Part shown: positions 14,289-19,251 of the stretch, piece after piece | Numbering within the stretch: position 1 is the first letter of the stretch | Layout: every line of letters starts with the position of its first letter | Assembly (NCBI RefSeq): GCF_934632265.1 | Contig: NZ_CAKTYH010000026.1 | Location: forward strand, 1-19,251 | Direction: 5' to 3' | From: an uncultured Senegalimassilia sp. | GTDB taxonomy: Bacteria > Actinomycetota > Coriobacteriia > Coriobacteriales > Eggerthellaceae | Length of the DNA stretch: 19,251 nt | Position numbers and translations under genes: made by a program | The notes under the pieces: generated by a model | What the model was told of the DNA's origin: nothing | The model's database searches: none | What the model saw: only the letters and a program-made list of their open reading frames with translations

Positions 14289-14522
14289 ATGGTTGAGAAG
14301 ACCGATGTTGCAGCAGTGCTCGAGCTCATCCGACCCAGCCTGCAGGCTGATGGCGGCGACGTGAAGCTCGTCGACGTCGACGAGGACGGCGTGGTCACCG
14401 TCGAGCTGCAGGGCGCATGCAAGGGCTGCCCCATGTCCCAGATGACGCTGGCCAACGGCGTCGAGCGCATCCTCAAGGAGCGCGTACCCGGCGTCACCCG
14501 CGTGGTGCCGGCGGTCATGTAA
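14289..14522 (+). CDS. NifU C-terminal-like iron-sulfur scaffold/carrier protein
   Basis: This 77-residue protein is the stand-alone NifU C-terminal domain. The family binds a transient Fe-S cluster at a CXXC site and delivers it to client proteins in the cytoplasm. The motif is GACKGCPMSQMTLANGVE with C44 and C47; the upstream LIRPSLQADGGDVKLVDV and downstream LKERVPGVTRV are also typical. AAAGGAG stands a few bases before ATG 14289. A Cys-rich small protein, a zinc-ribbon protein and lgt follow in the same direction with short gaps, so they may be cotranscribed. Confidence 0.93.
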   Translation: MVEKTDVAAVLELIRPSLQADGGDVKLVDVDEDGVVTVELQGACKGCPMSQMTLANGVERILKERVPGVTRVVPAVM

Positions 14523-14567
14523 GCAGGTAAGCATCAAGTAAGCAGGCGGAGAAGGGGAGCGGAAGGC

Positions 14568-14864
14568 ATGAAGTGTTGGGAATTGCGCGGTTGCAGCGAA
14601 GATGCCGAGATGAACGGCAGATGCCCGCATAACATTCCCGGCGAGCCGTGCCCTGCCGATTGCCACTTCGCCGCCTGCTTCCGCCCCACGCACGTGGTGT
14701 GCACCGATTTCGGCAAGCTGCTCAACCCCAGCCGCGATTTCGACGCGGCGGTCAAGGAGATCTGCCGCTTCTGCGAGTTCTTCTTAGAGCACGGGCCGAG
14801 CACGGCCGATCGCGTCGACGAAAGCCCCACCCGCCAAGGCAACCCGAACAGGTTCTTGCTTTAG
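14568..14864 (+). CDS. Cysteine-rich small protein, two-CW-domain-like
   Basis: This 98-residue soluble protein has nine cysteines at 3, 9, 19, 28, 32, 38, 45, 66 and 69. The opening MKCWELRGC, then GRCPHNIPGEPCPADC and a late CRFC, resembles the two-CW-type cysteine module found alone or in signalling proteins of anaerobes. The arrangement suggests bound metal or Fe-S clusters, but I cannot assign a reaction. GGAAGG lies just before the ATG. The preceding gene encodes an Fe-S carrier, which fits an Fe-S protein, while the following gene encodes a zinc ribbon; both are context only. The three short TAAGCA repeats in the 45-bp gap after the NifU-like gene have no clear role. Confidence 0.75.
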   Translation: MKCWELRGCSEDAEMNGRCPHNIPGEPCPADCHFAACFRPTHVVCTDFGKLLNPSRDFDAAVKEICRFCEFFLEHGPSTADRVDESPTRQGNPNRFLL

Positions 14865-14873
14865 GGCGCTCCC

Positions 14874-15098
14874 GTGGAAGCCGTGAACATACATGCCGCA
14901 TGCCCTAGTTGTGGGTGCGGCACCTTCGATCTGGCGCGGTATCGCGCCATCATGGTATTGGGCCCCGATATGGCCTTGTTCACCCTTGATTGCCCCAAGT
15001 GCGGCACGCAGATCGATCTGCTGCGCGCCATCCCCGCAACGCTTCGTGAAGAGGTTAGGGCAAGCGCGCAACAGGTGGGCGCAGGGGGCTTGAACTAA
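14874..15098 (+). CDS. Small zinc-ribbon protein of unknown function
   Basis: This 74-residue protein has a two-knuckle zinc ribbon: CPSCGC (C10, C13, with extra C15) and CPKCG (C40, C43), separated by a strand-rich segment (YRAIMVLGPDMALFTLDCP). A helical tail follows. The start is a GTG, either 14874 or 14883; neither has a strong ribosome-binding site, which fits translational coupling to the gene ending 9 bp upstream. Similar small ribbons bind nucleic acids or other proteins, but nothing here says which. It ends 45 bp before lgt. Confidence 0.68.
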   Translation: MEAVNIHAACPSCGCGTFDLARYRAIMVLGPDMALFTLDCPKCGTQIDLLRAIPATLREEVRASAQQVGAGGLN

Positions 15099-15109
15099 GG
15101 TATCCTTTT

Positions 15110-15135
15110 CTCCGTTCGACCGCTATGGAACGGAG
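15110..15135 (+). promoter_or_regulatory. Hairpin that includes the lgt ribosome-binding site
   Basis: CTCCGTTC (15110-15117) pairs perfectly with GAACGGAG (15128-15135). The GGAG in the 3' arm is the only plausible ribosome-binding site for lgt, 8 nt before its ATG. Folding would hide it and lower translation. Confidence 0.6.
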
Positions 15136-15143
15136 CTCTCCCC

Positions 15144-15974
15144 ATGTTAAACGAGATATATCACATGCTCGACCCGGTGGCGTTTTCCATCGGGCCTTTT
15201 GTTGTGCGCTGGTACGGTATCGCCTATGTGGCGGGTTTCGTGTGCGCGGCGCTCGTGCTGTGGCGGGTGGCGAAGCGCTGGAAGGTGCGCGTGGATGAGG
15301 ACAGCCTGCTCACCGTGGTGCTGTGCGCCATCATCGGCGTGATCTTGGGAGGGCGCTTGGGCTACGTGCTCGTGTACGGCGACGGCTACTATTTCTCCCA
15401 TCCTGCCGAGATCTTGGCGTTCAGCCATGGCGGCATGAGCTTCCACGGCGGCCTTATCGGCGCGTTGCTCTCGGGCATCGTTGCGGCGCGTTTCACCGGC
15501 ATCCCGTATCTCACGCTTGCCGATATGGGCTGCATCGCGGCGCCCATCGGCCTGTTCTTCGGCCGCTGCGCCAACTTCGTGAACGGCGAGCTATGGGGAG
15601 CGCCCACCAGCTTGCCGTGGGGCGTGGTGTTCGGCGGCACGGCGGGCACGATGCCCCGTCATCCCTCGCAGCTCTACGAGGCCCTGCTCGAGGGCGTGGT
15701 GCTGTTCTGCGTGCTCTACGCCCTGTCGCGAAAGCAGCCGCCGCGCCCTCAGGGAACGTTTCTGGGCGTGTTCCTTGTGGGCTATGGCCTGTTCCGCTTC
15801 CTTATCGAGTTCGTCCGCCAACCCGATGCGCAGATCGGCTACCTGTGGGGCGGATGGCTGACCATGGGCCAGGTTCTCAGCGTGCCGCTTATGGTGGCAG
15901 GGGTGTGCGCCATCGTTTATGCCGTTCGCGTCAAGAAACCGCAAAAAGGGCTTCCAGATATGCTACAAAGTTAG
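15144..15974 (+). CDS. lgt: Prolipoprotein diacylglyceryl transferase
   Basis: Lgt moves a diacylglyceryl group from phosphatidylglycerol to the lipobox cysteine of lipoprotein precursors, in the cytoplasmic membrane. The 276-residue product has about seven hydrophobic helices and the Lgt signature GRCANFVNGE (140-149, with R141 and N144 matching the essential E. coli R143/N146 region). It also has the HGGMSFHGG loop with H101 (E. coli H103 equivalent), RHPSQLYEA, and FRFLIEFVRQPD with R225 matching the essential C-terminal arginine. The N-terminus (SIGPFVVRWYGIAY) is typical, supporting ATG 15144. A likely client is encoded nearby: PstS at 16983 has a lipobox. Expression may be limited by the hairpin over its ribosome-binding site. 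Confidence 0.97.
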   Translation: MLNEIYHMLDPVAFSIGPFVVRWYGIAYVAGFVCAALVLWRVAKRWKVRVDEDSLLTVVLCAIIGVILGGRLGYVLVYGDGYYFSHPAEILAFSHGGMSFHGGLIGALLSGIVAARFTGIPYLTLADMGCIAAPIGLFFGRCANFVNGELWGAPTSLPWGVVFGGTAGTMPRHPSQLYEALLEGVVLFCVLYALSRKQPPRPQGTFLGVFLVGYGLFRFLIEFVRQPDAQIGYLWGGWLTMGQVLSVPLMVAGVCAIVYAVRVKKPQKGLPDMLQS

Positions 15975-16064
15975 TATCATATAGATACGCAACAGACGGG
16001 CTGCGGGAGCGTAACGGGTTGGCGAACAACTGCCCGCGCGCCTTCCGCGCACGCAAGGCGTTTC

Positions 16065-16118
16065 TATACTGGAAGCAACGGCACCACGGGGGTTGCCGTT
16101 GAAACCTGAGAGGGGTTT
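16065..16118 (+). promoter_or_regulatory. Putative promoter and double-hairpin leader of the desulfoferrodoxin gene
   Basis: TATACT (16065-16070) is a good -10 with a weak -35. Immediately downstream, CAACGGC (16076-16082) pairs with GCCGTTG (16095-16101), and AAACC (16102-16106) with GGTTT (16114-16118). The second stem overlaps the AGGGG ribosome-binding site (16111-16115). In the same gap, GTATC/GATAC arms flank ATATA at 15974-15988. Confidence 0.5.
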
Positions 16119-16121
16119 ACC

Positions 16122-16502
16122 ATGGACGTCAAATTCTTCAAGTGCATGCATTGCGGCAACGTGGCCATCAAGCCGTTCGATCAGGGCGTCGCCCTGTCCT
16201 GCTGCGGAGAGCAGATGGTCGAGCTCCGCGCCAACGACACCGACGGCGCCAAGGAGAAGCATGTGCCGCAGGTCGTCGTCGACGGCTCCACGGTCCATGT
16301 GAAGGTGGGCGAGGTCGCCCATCCCATGACGCCCGAGCATCTGATCACGTTCATCGTGCTCGTCACGGAGAAGGGCTATCAAATCGCGCCGCTCACCGCC
16401 GAAGATGCCCCCGAGGCAACCTTCGCCCTGGCCGCAGGCGATGCGCCGGTGAAGGCGTACGAGTACTGCAACCTCCACGGCCTGTGGGTCAAGGAGCTCT
16501 AA
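16122..16502 (+). CDS. dfx: Desulfoferrodoxin (superoxide reductase)
   Basis: This cytoplasmic non-haem iron enzyme reduces superoxide to hydrogen peroxide without releasing oxygen, a typical anaerobe defence. The 126-residue two-domain form has both iron sites. The N-terminal desulforedoxin-like centre I has C8, C11, C27 and C28 (CMHC...SCC). The catalytic centre II has H47, H67, H73, H119 and C116, in KEKHVP, AHPM, PEHL and CNLHGLW. The conserved catalytic Glu-Lys pair (E45-K46) precedes H47. ATG 16122 follows AGGGG by 6 nt. It is flanked by its own promoter-like sequence and a strong terminator, so it is likely monocistronic. Electrons usually come from rubredoxin, which is not encoded here. 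Confidence 0.96.
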   Translation: MDVKFFKCMHCGNVAIKPFDQGVALSCCGEQMVELRANDTDGAKEKHVPQVVVDGSTVHVKVGEVAHPMTPEHLITFIVLVTEKGYQIAPLTAEDAPEATFALAAGDAPVKAYEYCNLHGLWVKEL

Positions 16503-16527
16503 GGCTCGGGCGCAACGCGCGAACAGG

Positions 16528-16562
16528 ACGGACCCGCAGCGGTAATGCTGTGGGTCCGTTTT
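16528..16562 (+). terminator. Desulfoferrodoxin gene terminator
   Basis: ACGGACCCGCAGC (16528-16540) and GCTGTGGGTCCGT (16547-16559) pair over 13 bp with one G-T wobble and a 6-nt loop, followed by a TTTT tract. It starts 25 bp after the stop codon. Confidence 0.88.
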
Positions 16563-16775
16563 CGTCTTAGCGGACGTATCTGCTTGATGTGCGCTTTCCC
16601 ATCGCCTCTGCCGTGCCGCGATGATCGGCGGGGTGCGTTTGCGCGTCAGCGCGCTGTCGTTCGCATCGCCTTCGTTGTTGGCGGCGATTGCGCATATCGT
16701 GCTATGTCTCCCGGCCTGGTGCAAGCCGTTGCGCTATGCCTGGCGGCACTTCGGCCTTTTGGTCCTTGACACATC
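16563..16775. other. Gene-free stretch upstream of the pstS promoter
   Basis: An open frame at 16621-16902 and another at 16545-16769 cross this stretch. Neither has a ribosome-binding site, plausible composition or a recognisable motif, and one runs through the pstS promoter. I see no RNA gene and regard the stretch as non-coding. Confidence 0.55.
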
Positions 16776-16805
16776 GCCGAAGCTCTTCCTACACTTGGAA
16801 TATCT
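16776..16805 (+). promoter_or_regulatory. pstS promoter
   Basis: A perfect TTGACA (16776-16781), an 18-bp spacer and TACACT (16800-16805) predict transcription near 16812 and a leader of about 170 nt. I did not recognise repeated PhoB/PhoP-type boxes around it. Confidence 0.7.
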
Positions 16806-16826
16806 ATTGCGGTCTGGCAAAGCTGA

Positions 16827-16853
16827 ATTCTGCACAGCTTTGCGCGTCGGTGC
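16827..16853 (+). promoter_or_regulatory. Inverted repeat just downstream of the pstS promoter
   Basis: GCAAAGCTG (16827-16835) and CAGCTTTGC (16845-16853) are perfect 9-bp arms around a 9-nt spacer, beginning about 15 nt after the predicted transcription start. It could be a repressor operator or a 5'-end stabilising hairpin. Confidence 0.55.
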
Positions 16854-16982
16854 CTGCTTGTTGCATAGCGCCACGCGGCCGCATCGCACCATTTCTGCAT
16901 AGTTGAAGAGAGCGAACAGCGCGTATCCCCGCGTTGCGTTTTGCTATGCGGAAACCAAAGGAAAAGGAAAGGAATAAATACC

Positions 16983-17939
16983 ATGAAGAAAGAAATCAAG
17001 AAGCATCGCTTCCGAGCCGTAGCGGTTGCCGCGCTGGCGCTCACGTTGTGCTGCAGCCTGCTGGCGGGCTGCTCCTCGCAAGCCGGCTCGGACAGCTCTG
17101 CAACCAAGCAGACCTCCGGCGACTTCCAGTCCAACATCATGTTCTGCGGCTCCACCTCGCTGTATCCCATCATCTCCTCGCTGGCGTCCTCGTACACCGA
17201 CGAGTACGTGAAGTGGAACAAGGTGGATTCCAGCTTCCCGGAGAAGAACATCTCCATCTACGTGGCGCCGGGCGGTTCGGGCGTCGGCGTGAGCGCGCTT
17301 GAGGAGGGCACCTGCGACTTCGGCATGGTCGCCCGCACGCTGAAGGATTCCGAGAAGCAGGCCCTGGGCGATTACAAGGAGTACGAGGTTGCCAAGGACG
17401 CGCTGACCGTGTCCGTGAACGCCGAGAACCCCCTCGTCTCCACGATGGACGACATGTCCACCGACACCATCCGCAAGATCTTCGCCGGTGAGATCACCAC
17501 GTGGGACCAGGTGGATGCCTCCCTGCCCGCTGAGCAGATCCAGGTCTACATCCGCGACCTGTCCGGCGGCGCCTACGAGGTGTTCCAGAAGTCCGTTATG
17601 GGCGACAGCAAGGTGACCGACTCCGCCACGCAGTCCGCTTCCATGACCGAGCTTGCCACCAACATCGCCAACAACAAGTGGGCCATCGGCTATGCCGGCT
17701 TCGGCGCGTACAACAAGGCCAACGCCAACGGTCAGAAGCTGGTCGCCATGAAGGTCGACGGCGTCGAGGCCACCGAGGCCAACATCATCTCCGGCGATTA
17801 CAAGATCCAGCGTCCGGTCATGTTCGTGGGCGTGGGCGAGCCGAGCAGCTCCGAGCAGGCCTTCATCGACTACATCTTCTCCGATGCCGGCATCAAGGTC
17901 ATCCGCTCCAACGGCTACATCCCGTCGTTCACCGCATAA
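16983..17939 (+). CDS. pstS: Phosphate ABC transporter substrate-binding lipoprotein PstS
   Basis: PstS captures phosphate outside the membrane and hands it to the PstCA channel. The 318-residue precursor has a lipoprotein signal (basic MKKEIKKHRFR, hydrophobic core, lipobox SLLAGC with Cys30) and a Ser/Thr/Asp linker. The mature domain contains FCGSTSLYPII (about 55-65) and PGGSGVGVSALEEGTCDFGM, the phosphate-contacting loops of the family, plus IRDLSGGAYEVF. I chose ATG 16983 because AAAGGA lies 9 nt upstream and the signal begins there; a further in-frame ATG at 16941 would put 14 extra residues before the signal. The permease frame follows after 20 bp, with a terminator-like hairpin between or overlapping them. 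Confidence 0.95.
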   Translation: MKKEIKKHRFRAVAVAALALTLCCSLLAGCSSQAGSDSSATKQTSGDFQSNIMFCGSTSLYPIISSLASSYTDEYVKWNKVDSSFPEKNISIYVAPGGSGVGVSALEEGTCDFGMVARTLKDSEKQALGDYKEYEVAKDALTVSVNAENPLVSTMDDMSTDTIRKIFAGEITTWDQVDASLPAEQIQVYIRDLSGGAYEVFQKSVMGDSKVTDSATQSASMTELATNIANNKWAIGYAGFGAYNKANANGQKLVAMKVDGVEATEANIISGDYKIQRPVMFVGVGEPSSSEQAFIDYIFSDAGIKVIRSNGYIPSFTA

Positions 17940-17959
17940 CGAATCGCACGTAAAAGAGC

Positions 17960-19251
17960 ATGCGACATGTTCCCTCGATCCGCCCGCACCGAGTGCGGGC
18001 GGATCGTTTTCAAACAATCTTGATAACGTTTCTGTGCGTTGCCTGTGCGGCGGCGTTGGCATGGGTCGTGCTCACCGTGGCGGTGCAGGCATGGCCCGTC
18101 GTCGGCGAAGTGGGCGTCGGGGCGTTTTTGCTCGGCAGCGACTGGATGCCCGTCGATTTCGGGGGCGGCGCATCGTTCGGCATCGCGAATATCATCGCCG
18201 CCACGCTGCTCACCTCGGCCGTCGCCCTTGCGATGGCGCTGTTCATCGCCATCGGATGCGCTTTGTTCCTATCGTGCTCGGCATCGGCGGCGTTGCGCGC
18301 CGTGCTATGCGGGGCCATCGACCTTCTGGCCGGCATCCCCTCGGTCGTGTACGGTTTCGTGGGGCTTGAGGTGCTGGTGCCCGCGTTCATAGACGCGGGA
18401 GTGCCTTCGGGCAATTGCATCCTGGCTGCAAGCATCGTGCTGGCGGTCATGGTGCTGCCGTATATGGTGTCCACCATGACCGAGTCGATGGTCGGCGTGC
18501 GCGAGCGCTATCTGGAAGCGTCGCTGGCATTGGGCGTGAGCCGCTGGTGGGGCGTGTACGGCGTGATCCTGCCGGTTTCGCTGCGGCTTATATGGCCGAG
18601 CGCCATGATGGCCTTCGCCCGCGCCATGGGCGAGACCATGGCCGTCATGATGGTGGCGGGCAACGCCAACCTCTTCCCAACGTTGCTGGGCAAGGGCGAG
18701 ACGATCGCTTCGCTCATCGCGCTTGAGATGGGCACCGCGGCGGCGGGGAGCACGCATATGCACGCGTTGTTCGCGGCAGGGTTCGTGCTGCTCGCCATCG
18801 TTTTGGCCGTCGATCTTGTCTGCGTGTGGCTGCAGCGCGCCTTGACGCGCCGCGTCTCGCGAGCCTCGCTCGCGGGTTCGTGGGTGCTCGGACGCGCTGG
18901 CGGCGCGGCGGTGCGCCTGTGGGCGTTTACCGCAACGGCGGTCGTGGGCGGAGCCATCGCGTTCCTGTTCGGCTACGTGTTCGTCCAGGGCGCGGGCTGC
19001 ATATCGTGGGAGTTCATCACGCAAAGCCCGTCGGGCGCCGTGCTCGGCAGCGAGGGCGGCATCTTCCCGGCGATCGCGGGCAGCGCCTGGTTCACCGGGT
19101 GCGCGCTCGTCATCGCGGTCCCGCTGGCGGCAAGCGTGGCGGCGTGGCGCGTGTTCCTCGCGCGTCGGACGTGGGCGCAAAACCTCATGGGGCGCATCAT
19201 GTCCGTGGCGGGCGGGGCGCCGTCCATCGTCATGGGCCTGTTCGCCTATGC
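17960..19251 (+). CDS. Phosphate ABC transporter permease, PstC-PstA fusion (3'-truncated at window edge)
   Basis: The frame is uninterrupted from ATG 17960 to the right edge (430 codons). Residues about 18-290 are PstC: helices, DLLAGIPSVVYGFVGL (121-136), and the EAA loop EASLALGVSRWWGVYGVILP (186-205) that docks on PstB, followed by the FARAMGETMAVMMVAGN signature. After a basic linker (about 292-318) a second permease begins: a helix at 322-345, then the PstA-like GGIFPAIAGS and SVAGGAPSIVMGLFAY (415-430). A single-chain PstCA permease would replace the usual heterodimer. The EAA loop of the PstA half would lie past the window. The start is uncertain: ATG 17960 has a weak site (AAAAGAG too close), while GTG 17993 and TTG 18020 are alternatives downstream of or within the hairpin. 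Not a simple frameshift artefact, since I followed one frame through the junction. Confidence 0.85.
   Translation, partial: MRHVPSIRPHRVRADRFQTILITFLCVACAAALAWVVLTVAVQAWPVVGEVGVGAFLLGSDWMPVDFGGGASFGIANIIAATLLTSAVALAMALFIAIGCALFLSCSASAALRAVLCGAIDLLAGIPSVVYGFVGLEVLVPAFIDAGVPSGNCILAASIVLAVMVLPYMVSTMTESMVGVRERYLEASLALGVSRWWGVYGVILPVSLRLIWPSAMMAFARAMGETMAVMMVAGNANLFPTLLGKGETIASLIALEMGTAAAGSTHMHALFAAGFVLLAIVLAVDLVCVWLQRALTRRVSRASLAGSWVLGRAGGAAVRLWAFTATAVVGGAIAFLFGYVFVQGAGCISWEFITQSPSGAVLGSEGGIFPAIAGSAWFTGCALVIAVPLAASVAAWRVFLARRTWAQNLMGRIMSVAGGAPSIVMGLFAY
17976..18010 (+). terminator. Terminator-like hairpin between pstS and the permease gene
   Basis: CGATCCGCCCGCAC (17976-17989) and GTGCGGGCGGATCG (17993-18006) form a perfect 14-bp stem with a CGA triloop, followed by TTTT (18007-18010). 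It lies 36 bp after the pstS stop and overlaps codons 6-16 of the permease frame if translation starts at 17960. Partial termination would give more PstS than permease. Confidence 0.8.

Noticed and set aside
14520-14544. Three copies of TAAGCA after the NifU-like gene
   Set aside because: Six-base units with uneven spacing are too short to support a function.
16621-16902. 93-codon open frame on the plus strand before pstS
   Set aside because: It has no ribosome-binding site, crosses the pstS promoter and leader repeat, and shows no recognisable motif.

Overview
The window is 19.25 kb of GC-rich bacterial chromosome carrying almost only core and housekeeping genes, with no phage, insertion sequence, CRISPR, tRNA or rRNA gene that I can see. 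The mix points to an anaerobic actinobacterium, most likely of the class Coriobacteriia (Eggerthella/Slackia/Gordonibacter-like). The grounds are high GC, a Rho with a long Arg/Asn/Asp-rich N-terminal insert, a superoxide reductase (desulfoferrodoxin) typical of anaerobes, and a LytR-CpsA-Psr protein together with an NlpC/P60 hydrolase in a Gram-positive-type wall. The taxon is inferred from style, not from a marker search.

Layout. 1-3601 (+): 5'-truncated rho, then a full-length MetRS-family class I aminoacyl-tRNA synthetase 15 bp downstream. 3691-5592 (+): rnhA and a secreted NlpC/P60 peptidoglycan hydrolase, each with its own hairpin boundary. 5859-6443 (-): the GTPase gene ysxC/engB, the only minus-strand gene. 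6681-9029 (+): a two-gene unit of a small one-helix membrane protein and a P1B-like heavy-metal P-type ATPase behind a good sigma-70 promoter. 9030-9407: gene-free, with direct and inverted repeats, the rpsB promoter and a structured leader. 9420-11150 (+): rpsB-tsf. 11424-14201 (+): murA and an LCP-family protein. 14289-15974 (+): NifU-like Fe-S protein, a nine-cysteine small protein, a small zinc-ribbon protein and lgt. 16122-16502 (+): desulfoferrodoxin. 16503-16982: gene-free, with terminator and pstS promoter. 16983-19251 (+): pstS and an open frame that reads as PstC joined to PstA and runs off the right edge.

Functional themes are translation (Rho, MetRS-like enzyme, YsxC, S2, EF-Ts), envelope building (MurA, LCP, NlpC/P60, Lgt), metal, Fe-S and oxygen handling (P-type ATPase, NifU-like, Cys-rich proteins, superoxide reductase) and phosphate uptake (Pst). 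Lgt would lipidate PstS, which carries a lipobox.

The points most worth following are: (1) the MetRS-family enzyme, which keeps the fold and zinc knuckle but has lost the second lysine of KMSKS and several methionine-pocket residues; (2) a four-helix nested RNA leader in front of rpsB; (3) an apparent PstC-PstA fusion whose 5' end overlaps a perfect 14-bp terminator-like hairpin; and (4) a P-type ATPase with Ser-Cys-Ala in place of the usual CPC, paired with a small membrane protein. Conserved-motif statements are from memory of the families; no searches were run.
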